Assembly: GCA_020636215.1 (NCBI GenBank) | Contig: JACJYG010000004.1 | Coordinates: 62,001 to 126,000, forward strand | Reading direction: 5' to 3' | From: Lewinellaceae bacterium | Lineage (GTDB): Bacteria; Bacteroidota; Bacteroidia; Chitinophagales; Saprospiraceae | Length of the DNA stretch: 64,000 bases | Made by a program: the position numbers and the translations under genes | Notes under the pieces: model-generated | What the model was told of the DNA's origin: nothing | Databases searched by the model: none | The model's input: only the letters and a program-made list of their open reading frames with translations | Shown: one piece after another, positions 8,686-18,214 of the stretch | Position numbering within the stretch: the stretch's first letter is position 1 | How the letters are laid out: each line of letters begins with the position of its first letter

Positions 8686-10182
8686 AAAAGTAAAGAAGAC
8701 CTATTCCAGCTGATCCAGGCCATGTCTAAATCGGAAAAGCGCTATTTCACGCTCGATGCACAAAAGAGCGGGCGCAGGTCCAGTAAATACCTGGAACTCT
8801 TCCAGGCTATAAACGACATGGAGGAATACGACGAAGAAAAGCTGCGAAAAAAATTCGGCCGCCATCTGCCTTCCGACAAATCCTACCTATACGATTCCAT
8901 CCTTCGCAGCATGCGCGATTACCGCAGCTCTAAATCACGGGCAGCACGGATAAAGGAGCTGGAGCTGGATGCCCGGTACCTTTATGAACGAGGCTTATAC
9001 GAGCAAAGCGAAGAACGGCTGATCCAGGCCAAACAACTCGCCCGGGAGTTGGATGACCAACTCGCCCTGCTGGAGATCATCCGGGAACAGCTCAACTTCG
9101 TTTGGATCATGAAGAAGAAAGACTACCGAAACATCATTGAAGCCCTGCTGGAGGAGAAGGAAGAGAATATCGCCAATATTAAGGAAGAGTTGAAATACCT
9201 GTCGCTGGCGTACAAGATCCAAATTGCCAAGCATGAACCCGAACTGAAACAGGATTCGGAGAAAGTGGAAATGCTCTTCCCTGCTTCCTGGTTCCGGCAG
9301 GAATACTCCCCGCGCTCAGCGCACGCTCAACGGCGATTCCTGCAAAGCGCAGCCCAGTATAACGACCTCATCGAAAATTTTGACCAGGCCAATGACCTCT
9401 ATTTCCGGATGGTGGAATGGTGGGATGATTATCCGGCCATCAAAGAAGAGGAATATGTGCGCTATCTGGCCGATGTCTTCAACCTCTTGCACGCCAGTTA
9501 TTCCCAGAAAAAGTACCAGCAATTCGAAAGCCTGCTCAAAAAGATCGAACAGGAAAAACCTGGCAGTTACCACGACCAGCGGCTTATCTTTAAGCAACTG
9601 ACCAACTACAAATTATTGTACCATATCAATTTCGGGATATCCGAAGGCAGCGAAGCCCTTGTGCAACAGGTGGAAGAAGGCATGGCGGTATACAAGCTCA
9701 ATCCCGTAAGCCAGTTGATCATTGCCTTTAACCTGGCCCTCCTCCTTTTTATTCTGGGGAAATTTGAGCTCTGCCATCAGTGGTGTGAAAAAGTACTGCG
9801 CGATTACAACCGCACCGTCAATAATCCGGACTTCCGGCTGGCCACCTATCTCCTCAGCTTGCTGGCCGCTTACGACAGTAGCGAGATCGACCGGCTGGAT
9901 TCTTCCCTGCGCGCTTTACAACGCACCTTAAAATCATCGGCCAAGGAAGAACGCGGCCAGTTTTTCACCCGAACCGCTTACCATATCAAACGGCTTAGCA
10001 ACGCGCCTATGAAACAAGCTAAGGCTATGTTGCAGGATTTTGAGGATAACCTCCTCGCTATTCGCGCAGATGGACAGGAGAGTATCCCCCTTGGGTTGGA
10101 TGAACTGGTGCTCGCCTGGATTAAAAGCCAAAAACTGGGAAAGCCAATGCGGGCTATTGTCCGGGAAGCAGTAGAGCAATAG
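8683..10182 (+). CDS. Conserved helical-repeat protein of unknown function
   Basis: 499 residues, all-helical in character, with no signal peptide or membrane segment, so probably cytoplasmic. It starts MKSKEDLFQLIQAMSKSEKRYF, a form I associate with a widespread uncharacterised Bacteroidota family. TPR-like helix pairs follow (YLYERGLYEQSEERLIQAKQLARELDDQ; SYSQKKYQQFESLLKKIEQ). No catalytic motif is visible. The ATG at 8683 lies directly behind four phased 21-bp motifs and a plausible promoter, so the gene seems to be transcribed alone. A protein-binding scaffold role would fit helical repeats, but nothing in the neighbourhood names a partner. Confidence 0.8.
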   Translation: MKSKEDLFQLIQAMSKSEKRYFTLDAQKSGRRSSKYLELFQAINDMEEYDEEKLRKKFGRHLPSDKSYLYDSILRSMRDYRSSKSRAARIKELELDARYLYERGLYEQSEERLIQAKQLARELDDQLALLEIIREQLNFVWIMKKKDYRNIIEALLEEKEENIANIKEELKYLSLAYKIQIAKHEPELKQDSEKVEMLFPASWFRQEYSPRSAHAQRRFLQSAAQYNDLIENFDQANDLYFRMVEWWDDYPAIKEEEYVRYLADVFNLLHASYSQKKYQQFESLLKKIEQEKPGSYHDQRLIFKQLTNYKLLYHINFGISEGSEALVQQVEEGMAVYKLNPVSQLIIAFNLALLLFILGKFELCHQWCEKVLRDYNRTVNNPDFRLATYLLSLLAAYDSSEIDRLDSSLRALQRTLKSSAKEERGQFFTRTAYHIKRLSNAPMKQAKAMLQDFEDNLLAIRADGQESIPLGLDELVLAWIKSQKLGKPMRAIVREAVEQ

Positions 10183-10241
10183 AAGGTATAGAACATTGGT
10201 TTTATATCCTTAACCAATCAGCCAATATCCATCGCAGGCCC

Positions 10242-10817
10242 CTAGGCGTTTGTCCCTTTATCCTTCTTGAAGGGCAGGGCGGCCACCACGATGCTGTCTT
10301 TGGTTCGACGAACGTAGACGTTCTCCTGGTTCAGCTCGAAGAATTCCAAATCGGCTTTAAATTGCAGTTCCCCGTCTCCGGAGGCTCTGATCTCCACTTC
10401 TGTGGCGCCGATAAAACAAAGGGCGGCATTTTTACGGTCGAAGACGGTAGACCAGGCGGTTTTCGCAATGGATAGCTTAATAATCTTTCCGGAACTGGCG
10501 TTGGCGGCAGCCCGGGCTATGGCGCCGCCATTGGTAGGGAGTTCAATCTCCATATCCATTTTGGGCGGCTGAACGGCTGTAGCTACGGTAAGCTGGCCGT
10601 CGAGCAGGCCAATGATAATGCCCCTGGTTTCCAGAAGAGAATAGGCAATGGCCCGGCCATTATCAATAAGGTAGAGGGTTTCCATATCAGTGGAAATGGC
10701 GATTGTATTTACCATCGTTACAACTTTTAGATTGGTGATAGCAGGTTGCTCTGTTGTGGATACAGTAGCCCGTTTTTCCTGGCGAAAAAGGGCGCTGATC
10801 TTATCAATGATGGACAT
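10242..10817 (-). CDS. Small protein of unknown function
   Basis: 191 residues from ATG 10817 (MSIIDKISALFRQEKRA). A longer frame to 10865 adds 16 residues that overlap the upstream gene's tail region and look unlikely. It is mixed alpha/beta with repeated short strands (TLYLIDNGRAIAYSLLE, GIIIGLLDGQLTVAT, NAALCFIGATEVEIRA). No signal peptide, membrane helix or motif that I recognise. It lies 75 bp downstream of the 10893-12284 gene on the same strand and may be cotranscribed with it. It converges with the 8683 gene; the 59-base gap holds a 7-bp hairpin ATTGGTT/AACCAAT (10193-10216). Confidence 0.7.
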   Translation of the reverse strand: MSIIDKISALFRQEKRATVSTTEQPAITNLKVVTMVNTIAISTDMETLYLIDNGRAIAYSLLETRGIIIGLLDGQLTVATAVQPPKMDMEIELPTNGGAIARAAANASSGKIIKLSIAKTAWSTVFDRKNAALCFIGATEVEIRASGDGELQFKADLEFFELNQENVYVRRTKDSIVVAALPFKKDKGTNA

Positions 10818-10892
10818 AAGGCGATGTATGCTTGCTCCTCCAAATGTAACAAATATTCCAGCCACTTGAATGGAACAGCCCCAAAAATCACC

Positions 10893-12284
10893 TTACTCGT
10901 CCTTCTTCCGCTTGCGGCGGGTCTTAAACATCTCAATGATCTCCTTTTCCTTGAGGAAACCGAAATCCTGAAAGGCTGTAGAAACGAACTTCTTAATATC
11001 CTGATAGTCCTTTCCGCGCTTGTCGGTATAGCGTTTCAGCAGTTTTTCCACATAGTGCAGGCAGAGCTCCTTGAGGCCCTGGTTGAACTGCTGGTTGGCG
11101 AAGATGGCCATGTAGGCCGGGAAGTGTTTAGAAATCTCGAAGAGCTCCGGATAGTCCTCCACTTCCAGATTGCTGATCAGGCTGGCGAAATAGCGGTAAA
11201 TGGTTTGCCGGACGCATTCGTTGATCGTGGAGAGGCCCTCGTAGCCGCTGCAAAAAGCCTTGACCGCATTCTGTGCTTCTTCGTTGATGTAGCCCTTACT
11301 GTGCACCTCATCCATGAGGTTGTAATAGCGGGTAAGGTCGTCATCAATGGATTTATCGAGCAGGCCGGAAATGCGATGATCGGCACGCTGGTCCATCTCC
11401 ACGGTAGGATCGTGCTGAAGCTCCAGAAGGTAGGCCATATATTTTTCCTGGAAATCCGGCATGGATTTCCGGATTTCGTTAAAGTGTTTGGCCAGGTGCT
11501 TGTGGTCCTTCTCATTCAGGTCGAAAAAAGCAGCATAGAGCACCACGACCTCCATATGTTCGGGAGTGCCTTTAAACTCCTTGTTTTCTACCAGGGCTTT
11601 CAGGGGTTCGAGAAGGCTGGTATTGTCGAATTTATGGCTAACGCGGTAGATGAGGAAATGTTTGAGGGAAGAATACAGCAACTTCAGTTCGGATACCGTC
11701 TCGGGAAATTCTGCCGACTGATAGTTGTCGTTGACAAACTGGCGCAGGTAGCGGGTCAACCCGGCCTGCCGTTCTTCCAGACGGTGATAACGCTCCAGTT
11801 TCTGGCTTTGCAGGAAATAGCGCACCCGCTTGTTGTCGATGCTATTGATGAGGTTGGTCACCCAGATATCGCTGCTCATCGCAAAGCCCATTTGGATGGA
11901 CTGCCCGATGCGCTTACGCAGGATGTCAAAGTTGGCCGAATTGCAGATGGCCAGCAGGACGTCTTTGAAGTGATCCTGGGGCCGGGTGTAGAAGTAATTA
12001 CTGTCAATTTCTCCCCGGAGGACGGAATACCCCAGAATTTTCGGAAGGTAAAGCCCTTCGAACTCAGGCTCCAACAAAACAGTTTCCAGAGAGATCAGTT
12101 GTAGCGGGTCATTGGCGGCCACTTCTTCGTATAGCATAGCGATACGGGGTTCGAACTGCCCTTTGAGCGCCATATACTGTTCTTCTTCTTCTTCCTCCAG
12201 ATACTGCGCGAGTTCCTCAGACTCCTGAATATCATTGGCCAGTTCTTCCAGTTTGGAAATGTATTTCTTTTCCAGTTCCTGCAT
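10893..12284 (-). CDS. Conserved acidic/helical protein of unknown function
   Basis: 463 residues, cytoplasmic by appearance. It starts with a charged coiled coil (MQELEKKYISKLEELANDIQ, then a run of five glutamates) and continues as helices throughout (LYLPKILGYSVLRGEID, WVTNLINSIDNKRVRYFL). The C-terminus is strongly basic (TRRKRKKDE). I recognise no domain. HEAT-like helical repeats are possible from the spacing of hydrophobic helices. A promoter fitting the Bacteroidota consensus lies about 95 bp upstream (12380-12411). A large open frame on the opposite strand (10746-12104) is a shadow of this gene. Confidence 0.75.
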   Translation of the reverse strand: MQELEKKYISKLEELANDIQESEELAQYLEEEEEEQYMALKGQFEPRIAMLYEEVAANDPLQLISLETVLLEPEFEGLYLPKILGYSVLRGEIDSNYFYTRPQDHFKDVLLAICNSANFDILRKRIGQSIQMGFAMSSDIWVTNLINSIDNKRVRYFLQSQKLERYHRLEERQAGLTRYLRQFVNDNYQSAEFPETVSELKLLYSSLKHFLIYRVSHKFDNTSLLEPLKALVENKEFKGTPEHMEVVVLYAAFFDLNEKDHKHLAKHFNEIRKSMPDFQEKYMAYLLELQHDPTVEMDQRADHRISGLLDKSIDDDLTRYYNLMDEVHSKGYINEEAQNAVKAFCSGYEGLSTINECVRQTIYRYFASLISNLEVEDYPELFEISKHFPAYMAIFANQQFNQGLKELCLHYVEKLLKRYTDKRGKDYQDIKKFVSTAFQDFGFLKEKEIIEMFKTRRKRKKDE

Positions 12285-12379
12285 AATGTGGTCCTATTTT
12301 AAAGGCAAACCTGATAGTGCAAATTAAAGCACTACCAGGTCTGCGTATCTTAGAATTAAAGTATAGCCTATTCTTAATG

Positions 12380-12411
12380 CAAATATAATTGAATACAGGC
12401 TAAAGTTCCAA
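12380..12411 (-). promoter_or_regulatory. Promoter of the 10893-12284 gene
   Basis: On the minus strand: TTG (complement of 12409-12411), a 21-base spacer, then TATATTTG (complement of 12380-12387). It gives a leader of about 85-90 bases. Confidence 0.55.
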
Positions 12412-12435
12412 GCATTCGAAAAGTAAGTTGCCAAA

Positions 12436-12478
12436 ATAATAAAAGGGCCTGCCGGTAAAGAGCAGATCCTTTTATTAT
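12436..12478 (-). terminator. Terminator hairpin downstream of rpsP
   Basis: A perfect 11-bp stem ATAATAAAAGG/CCTTTTATTAT with an inner CTGC/GCAG pairing lies 22 bp after the rpsP stop. Its T-rich arms on both strands would let it work in either direction. Confidence 0.6.
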
Positions 12479-12500
12479 CAGAGGGGCCGGGCTTAGAGGC

Positions 12501-13064
12501 TTATTCCTCTTCTTCGCCGGCTGTAGTGGCTTCAGCTTCTGTAACGGTTGTTTCTTCCGTTACCGGAGCCTCTGCTTCTGCTTCTACTTTAGCTTCTGCT
12601 ACAGCTTCAGGAGCAGCCACTTCCACAGCGGGGATCACCACTGCTTCCTTAGGAGGAGGCGTACCTGCTACGGCCGCGTGGAAAGCACGGATCTCTTCCA
12701 CCGTTTTGGCGGCGCGGGCAGCGACCTTGGCTTCCTTAGCCTCGACCCACTGCTCGTATTTCTGTTCCGCATCTTCCGGCGTCATAGCGCCTTTTTGCAC
12801 CCCACGCATCAGGTGTTTCTTATAATAAACACCTTTGAAACGAAGGATAGCCCGAACGGTGTCCGTCGGCTGAGCGCCTTTGGATAGCCAGTCAAAAGCT
12901 TTATCGCGGTCAATCTCAATGGTAGCCGGTTTCGTCATCGGGTTATACGACCCGATCCGTTCGATGAACCTGCCGTCTCTTGGAGACCTTGCATCAGCTA
13001 TTACAATGTGGTAGAAAGGGTTTTTCTTGCGGCCCTTTCTCTGCAAACGAATCTTTACTGCCAT
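12501..13064 (-). CDS. rpsP: 30S ribosomal protein S16 with long acidic tail
   Basis: 187 residues from ATG 13064. Residues 1-80 are classic S16: VKIRLQRKGRKKNPFYHIV, then DGRFIERIGSYNP and WLSKGAQPTDTVRAIL. The protein binds 16S rRNA and is needed for 30S assembly. About 105 extra residues follow: first a helical charged part (EQKYEQWVEAKEAKVAARAA), then a low-complexity tail rich in Ala, Val and Glu ending EEEE. Bacteroidota S16 proteins often carry such extensions, whereas E. coli S16 has 82 residues. It appears monocistronic, with its own promoter and terminator, instead of sitting in the rimM/trmD/rplS operon common elsewhere. Confidence 0.97.
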   Translation of the reverse strand: MAVKIRLQRKGRKKNPFYHIVIADARSPRDGRFIERIGSYNPMTKPATIEIDRDKAFDWLSKGAQPTDTVRAILRFKGVYYKKHLMRGVQKGAMTPEDAEQKYEQWVEAKEAKVAARAAKTVEEIRAFHAAVAGTPPPKEAVVIPAVEVAAPEAVAEAKVEAEAEAPVTEETTVTEAEATTAGEEEE

Positions 13065-13132
13065 GTTAAAATTATATCGGTGAAACCATACCCGCTTCCC
13101 TTGAAAATCAAGCGGCGGGTTTTTAACGGCTG

Positions 13133-13163
13133 CAAAGGTATACTTTTTTGTATGGATAGCAAA
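13133..13163 (-). promoter_or_regulatory. Promoter of rpsP
   Basis: On the minus strand: TTTG (complement of 13160-13163), exactly 19 bases, then TACCTTTG (complement of 13133-13140), a perfect consensus match. The leader is about 60 bases. Confidence 0.75.
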
Positions 13164-13164
13164 A

Positions 13165-13530
13165 GAAAAACACCTCTGCATTTTCACCTGGCCCTATTTC
13201 TTTCCCCGGCGAGCCATTCCACCTCAGGTTTTGGCTGCATTTTGAAAAAAAACTCGTTTTACCAATCTTACTTTCCTGACAGCTATGTTTTTTTCACTGA
13301 TTTATTTTATTTTTGATCAATAAGGGTGGGCTTTGGCCATTACCCCCTAACGTTCAAAGCAACCCCTACTGCTAAAGTACGTTATTGCATTCCCAGTTCG
13401 CTACCCCCCTCATTCACCGGAATAGTATTTTCAGGGTATATCCCCGTTTTGATTGTTGTGGCTGCCCGAGGATAGCAACATGTTATAATGTCCCTCATGC
13501 AGTACCATGCTCCCTGTCAACTGTGGCCCT
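13165..13530. other. Intergenic region without clear features
   Basis: AT-rich at first (poly-T runs at 13288-13315), then mixed. I see no RNA fold, repeat or convincing promoter for the 13531 gene. Confidence 0.4.
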
Positions 13531-16212
13531 ATGCGATTACTAATGTTTTTGATCGGTACCTACATTTTGCTCGGGCTGCCCGAAGAAGCCAACCGCCCGG
13601 CACAGTCGCCTTCCCTGGCCGCGCCCACAAGAGCCGGGATACATACGGATGATTCCTTCTCCGTGGAGGAACTCGTTCAGGATATCTTTGTTCACGGCAC
13701 CTGCAATACGATTACCAATGTGAAGGCCATCGGTAATGAAAATGGGATCGGTTACTTTGAAAATGGCCAGAATAGTATCGGTATGGAGCGGGGTGTCATG
13801 ATTGCCACCGGGCCTATCGCCAATGCGGAAGGCCCCAATGAAGCCACAGACCAAAGTGGCAACTTCTATGATGACTCCGGCGACCCCGACCTCAACCACC
13901 TCGCAACCGGCCCGGTAAAAGACGCAGTTGGCATCGAATTTGACTTTACCCCTCTTGATTCTATCGTCACCTTCCGCTACGTGTTCGCTTCCGAAGAGTA
14001 TTGTGAGTTTGTTGGCAGTATTTACAATGATGTGTTTGGTTTCTTCATCCAGGGCCCAGGTATCAATGGTGGCTTTTCCAATAATGCCGCCAATGTGGCG
14101 CTCATCCCTGGCACCGACGATTATGTAAGCATCAACTCTGTCAATCACGAACAGAACGTGGCTTTTTACATCCATAACGAATTGTTGGACGATGCCGTAG
14201 CCTGCGGGCTCAATGTCTTCCAGGAAAACTTTAACGCACAGATCGAATACGACGGCTTTACCCGCATCCTAACAGCCGTGCTGCGGCTGGCCCCCTGTGA
14301 GACCTATCACATCCGGCTCGTCGTAGCCGATGTGGGCGATAATTTTTATGATTCGGCCGTCTTTCTGGAAGCAGAAAGCTTTAACCTCGGCGGTGAAGTA
14401 GATGTTTCGGCCGGCATCGGGCTAACACCTGCGGCCCCGGCTCTCGAAGGCTGCGAAGATGCCTATTTCCAGTTCCAACGAAGGATCGGCAGCGGCAACA
14501 ACTTTCCCCTCACAGTCCGGTATACCCTTTCCCCTCAGAGTACGGCACAGGAAGGGATTGATTTTGAACCGCTACCGGGCCAAATCACCATTCCGGCCGG
14601 TGCTTCGCTGGCCCGCTTGCCGGTACACCTGATCAACGATGGCCTGAACGAACCGGTGGAAGATATCATTCTTGAACTGGATATCCCCTGCGCCTGTTTT
14701 TCCGACACGGCCCGGATGTTCATCGATGACAGCCCTCCCCTATTCGTCGATTTACCGGATATTGCTGTCTGCGGAAATGGCAGCAACCAGCTTCAGCCTT
14801 CCATACAGGGAGGCAATCCTGATTTCACCTACCAATGGAGCACTGGGAGCACCAGTTCTGTGCTGGAAGTGACAGCCGATGGCCCACCTACCTATAGCGT
14901 TACCGTTTTTGACGCCTGCGGCAACAGCGCCGTAGATAGCGCCCGATTACTTATCGTTGCTCCGCCGGAGGCGTCCCTCAGCGGAGCAGCCACCATCTGT
15001 GAAGGGGATACTACCTTCCTGCCACTGGCTTACAGCGGCACGCCCCCCTGGTCCTTTACCTATAGCATTGACGGGGTAGTGCAGCCGGTGCTATCTGAAA
15101 TTTGGGACTCCAGCTATGCCCTGCCGGCTACTCTTCCGGGAACTTACGAGCTGCTGTCCATCCAGGATGCCGGTTGTGAAGGCTATGCCTCAGGTTTTGC
15201 CCAGGTGGAAGTACTCCGCATTCAGGTTGACGCCAGTGTAGAACCCGTTAGTTGTTTCGGAGGGTCCAATGGCAGGATCAGCGTAAGCCTTAGTGGCGGC
15301 ACACCACCCTACAATTACTTCTGGGCCAACGGCCTGCCCCAAACGCTGCAACCCGGCAGCCTGGCCGCTGGCGCCTATATCCTTATTGTCACCGATGCCG
15401 GTGGCTGCCGCAAGGAAAGCGCCATAGTAGTCGGCGCCCCACCTCCTTTATCCAACGTGGAACCTGATTGTAACTTGCTGGCAGAGGGGCGCCTGGAGTT
15501 AACCGCAACGGGCGGCTCCCCGCCTTACCTATATTCTGTCGATGGCGTCAACTTCTACAACGATGCTTTCCTCAATGGCCTCAATGCAGGACAGGAATAC
15601 CTCCTAACTATCCAGGATGCTGCCGGTTGCCTGCTTCAACAGGATTTCCTGATGCCGGAAGCCTACGGCCAGATGGTGGTTTTGCCGGAAGTTCTGGAAT
15701 TAAAACTGGGCCGCTTGTACGAACTGGCCCCTCTGCTCCACATATCGGAGCCATTGATCGCTAACCTACGCTGGACGCCCTCCGTCAACCTGAGTTGTAC
15801 GGATTGCCTGATGCCGGAATTGTTGCCCATTGAAGAAAATGTATACACCATCCGGATTACCGATGTCTTTGGCTGTTCTGCTGAGGCTTCCGTCTCGATC
15901 CGGATCAATGACGAGATCGATATTTTTATTCCAAACGCCTTTTCTCCCAATGGCGATGCGGCCAATGATCGTTTTACGGTTTACGCCAATACTTTCCAGG
16001 TAAAGGAAATTAGTAATTTCCTGATTTTCGACCGCTGGGGAGGACTGCTCTACAAGAAAGCGCATTTTCCACCAAATGATGAATCGGCCGGCTGGGATGG
16101 ACAGTGCAAAGGGCTGGCGCTTGATCCCGGCGTATACACTTATATGGTGGAAGTGGAACTGCATTCCGGCAACCACAAGGTGTTCAGCGGGAATGTGATG
16201 CTGCTGAGATAA
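13531..16212 (+). CDS. T9SS type-B secreted protein with choice-of-anchor L and SprB-like repeats
   Basis: 893 residues from ATG 13531, which gives the signal peptide MRLLMFLIGTYILLGLPEEA; ATG 13507 would add eight residues before it. In order: a choice-of-anchor L region (about 35-290; FDFTPLDSIVTFRYVFASEEY, VFGFFIQGPG); a Calx-beta-like domain (about 300-420; EGIDFEPLPGQITIPAG); Ig-like segments; an SprB repeat (about 570-640; CFGGSNGRISVSLSGGTPPY); and a type-B sorting domain at the C-terminus (about 800-893; FIPNAFSPNGDAANDRF, DRWGGLLYK, ending GNVMLLR). The last domain directs export through the T9SS and attachment to the cell surface. A role in adhesion or gliding is likely from the family but not shown. 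Confidence 0.9.
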   Translation: MRLLMFLIGTYILLGLPEEANRPAQSPSLAAPTRAGIHTDDSFSVEELVQDIFVHGTCNTITNVKAIGNENGIGYFENGQNSIGMERGVMIATGPIANAEGPNEATDQSGNFYDDSGDPDLNHLATGPVKDAVGIEFDFTPLDSIVTFRYVFASEEYCEFVGSIYNDVFGFFIQGPGINGGFSNNAANVALIPGTDDYVSINSVNHEQNVAFYIHNELLDDAVACGLNVFQENFNAQIEYDGFTRILTAVLRLAPCETYHIRLVVADVGDNFYDSAVFLEAESFNLGGEVDVSAGIGLTPAAPALEGCEDAYFQFQRRIGSGNNFPLTVRYTLSPQSTAQEGIDFEPLPGQITIPAGASLARLPVHLINDGLNEPVEDIILELDIPCACFSDTARMFIDDSPPLFVDLPDIAVCGNGSNQLQPSIQGGNPDFTYQWSTGSTSSVLEVTADGPPTYSVTVFDACGNSAVDSARLLIVAPPEASLSGAATICEGDTTFLPLAYSGTPPWSFTYSIDGVVQPVLSEIWDSSYALPATLPGTYELLSIQDAGCEGYASGFAQVEVLRIQVDASVEPVSCFGGSNGRISVSLSGGTPPYNYFWANGLPQTLQPGSLAAGAYILIVTDAGGCRKESAIVVGAPPPLSNVEPDCNLLAEGRLELTATGGSPPYLYSVDGVNFYNDAFLNGLNAGQEYLLTIQDAAGCLLQQDFLMPEAYGQMVVLPEVLELKLGRLYELAPLLHISEPLIANLRWTPSVNLSCTDCLMPELLPIEENVYTIRITDVFGCSAEASVSIRINDEIDIFIPNAFSPNGDAANDRFTVYANTFQVKEISNFLIFDRWGGLLYKKAHFPPNDESAGWDGQCKGLALDPGVYTYMVEVELHSGNHKVFSGNVMLLR

Positions 16213-16254
16213 TGCCTGGGAATGCTTACCTTAAGGGGCTAAAATGCATTCTAC

Positions 16255-17106
16255 ATGCCAAACATTCTCATTACCGGCGCCTCTAGCGGTATCGGCTATG
16301 CTACCTCACAATATCTGCTGGCCAAGGGCTACCATGTTTTCGGAAGTATCCGGCGGGAAGCGGATGGCAAGCGCCTGCAACAGGAATTAGGGCCGGGTTT
16401 CACCCCGCTCTTTTTTGATGTCAGGGATGAGGCTGCTGTTTTGGCAGCCGCCAGTCAGGTGGAGGCTGGCTGGGGAACCGAGGGCCTGGCGGGCCTGATC
16501 AACAATGCCGGCATTTCTGTTAGCGGCCCCTTGCAGCATGTTACTCAGGAAGAACTGCGCCAGCAATTTGAAGTCAATGTCTTTGGGGTTATGAACGTTA
16601 CGCGAGCCTTTTTACCCTTGCTGGGCGCCCGCGCCAATTGCCCCCATCCACCGGGCAGGATCATCCATATCAGCTCCGTCTCCGGGAGAATTACCTTTCC
16701 CTTTCTCGGCCCTTATTGCGCCTCCAAGCACGCCCTGGAAAGCCTGGCCGACGCGTTGCGGCGGGAACTGCTTCCCTATGGTATCGACGTAGTGAGCATC
16801 CAACCCGGCGCCGTTCGGACGCCGATCTGGGAAAAGGCAGCCGCCCAACCCAACAAATACCAGGACACGGATTATGCGCCGTATTTCCAGGGCCTGGAAC
16901 AGCGCGTCAAACGCTCTTATGAACGGGCTATTCCACCGGAAGAGATCGCCAGGGCGATCGGCCGGGTACTGGAACAAAAGCGCCCACCTACCCGCATCGT
17001 GGTGGCGCACAACCCTTGGATGATCCGCCTGTTAAGTACTTTTATGCCGGATCGTTGGCTGGACGCCATCGCCGGGCGAACATTGAAACGCATTAGGGAG
17101 CGGTAG
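16255..17106 (+). CDS. SDR family NAD(P)-dependent oxidoreductase
   Basis: 283 residues, classical short-chain dehydrogenase. The Rossmann nucleotide-binding motif TGASSGIG is at 7-14, the structural motif NNAG at 83-86, and the catalytic residues are S141, Y154 and K158 (HISSVSG, YCASK). The length and the C-terminal helical part (MIRLLSTFMPDRWLDAIAGR) resemble SDRs acting on retinol or lipid-like alcohols, but the substrate cannot be read from sequence. It starts 42 bp after the adhesin gene and may be read through from it. Confidence 0.92.
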   Translation: MPNILITGASSGIGYATSQYLLAKGYHVFGSIRREADGKRLQQELGPGFTPLFFDVRDEAAVLAAASQVEAGWGTEGLAGLINNAGISVSGPLQHVTQEELRQQFEVNVFGVMNVTRAFLPLLGARANCPHPPGRIIHISSVSGRITFPFLGPYCASKHALESLADALRRELLPYGIDVVSIQPGAVRTPIWEKAAAQPNKYQDTDYAPYFQGLEQRVKRSYERAIPPEEIARAIGRVLEQKRPPTRIVVAHNPWMIRLLSTFMPDRWLDAIAGRTLKRIRER

Positions 17107-17728
17107 GGCGCAAAATGTAGAATTTAGAACTTCGACAGGCTGGTGGGTAAAGGAGGAAAGCCTGGTTTATATAAGCCGAAGGAGTGCTCAAGTGTTTGTG
17201 TATTCAAGTCCCGTCCTTGAGGGCCGGGTAAAGTTCGAGTTGGGGGAGTGTTCAGAAGTTTGAGTTCCCTGAAGCCCCGGTAAAATCAAGGCTTCCCTGA
17301 TCATGGTGGAGGATTTGACACCGTTAGGGACTGTTCAAAGCTTGCCCGGCTGACACAGACGGGTTTCAGGCTTGCCCGGCCTCACAGAGATTTTATCCGG
17401 CTGACTAGACAGACGGACGGGTTTATTCCATCAGTCGCTTCGCTCGTGTCACGTTAAAATTCGCCTTGGAAATCAAGGGGTTACGGGTGCTGCGACATAC
17501 TTTAATGAACTATCCCACAGTTATTTGAAAAATCCCTGACCTCCCGACCTCCCGACCTTCAGACCTTCCCGACCTTCCCGACCTTCCCGACTCAGCCCAC
17601 CGGGCTTCGCCGGGATGAAAAGCTGCGGTGCACCTTTTCAACTGACCTCCTGACCTTCAGACCTTCCGACCTACAGACCTCCCGACCTAAAGACCTACAG
17701 ACCTCCCGACCTGCGTCGTGGCTACGAA
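17107..17728. repeat. Intergenic REP-like motifs and GACCTNC arrays
   Basis: Two runs of a 9-10 bp unit, GACCTNCC and relatives, lie at about 17536-17592 and 17640-17713. The second begins 15-17 bases after the stop of the Lrp gene. Earlier in the gap, CTTGCCCGGCT-nnnnn-AGACGGGTT-like motifs occur at 17341-17365 and, in partial form, at 17371 and near 17395. The same motif is found at 26596 and 60858. No gene is seen. Confidence 0.6.
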
Positions 17729-18214
17729 CTATTCTTCCATATCCTCAGACCCGACGATATCGATGGGCCGTTCGATACTTTCCTGCAGGGAAATAAAGGT
17801 TTCGGTACGTTGGATCCCTTGAATTTTCTGGATTTTATCATGCAGCACTTCCCGCAGGTGCTTGGTGTCGCGGCAGACTATTTGAGCAAAAATGCTGTAC
17901 AGTCCGGTGGTGTAGTGAGCGGCTACTACTTCCGGGATTTTCCCCAATTCTTTCGCTACATCATCGTAGAGCGAACTTTTATCGAGGTAGATCCCCAGAA
18001 AGGCGCAGATATCATAGCCCAACTTGCTATAGTCTACAGCCAGGTTGTATCCTTTTACGACGCCTGCGTCTTCAAGCTTTTTCATACGCACATGAATCGT
18101 GCCGCCGGATACGAAGAGCTGCTTGGCAATGTCCGTATAAGGTTGTTTGGCATTGCGCATCAGGATGGAGAGTATCTGTTTGTCCAGTTTATCGATGTCG
18201 GTGCCCTTTGACAT
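17729..18214 (-). CDS. Lrp/AsnC family transcriptional regulator
   Basis: 161 residues from ATG 18214 (MSKGTDIDKLDKQIL); a TTG four codons upstream is possible. An N-terminal helix-turn-helix (about 8-60; LDKQILSILMRNAKQPYTDI, then GTIHVRMKKLEDAGVVKGY) is followed by the RAM ligand-binding and oligomerisation domain (about 70-150; AFLGIYLDKSSLYDDVAKEL, FAQIVCRDTKHL). Such proteins form octamers, usually sense amino acids, and often control their own gene or a neighbour. The nearest divergent gene is the lipoprotein/yjjX-like operon at 18522, with an AT-rich gap of about 300 bp between them. Its effector is not evident. Confidence 0.93.
   Translation of the reverse strand: MSKGTDIDKLDKQILSILMRNAKQPYTDIAKQLFVSGGTIHVRMKKLEDAGVVKGYNLAVDYSKLGYDICAFLGIYLDKSSLYDDVAKELGKIPEVVAAHYTTGLYSIFAQIVCRDTKHLREVLHDKIQKIQGIQRTETFISLQESIERPIDIVGSEDMEE

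Noticed and set aside
10746..12104. 452-residue open frame opposite the 10893-12284 gene
   Set aside because: It mirrors the codons of the real gene, has no recognisable domain, and the opposite frame has a promoter and a protein-like composition.
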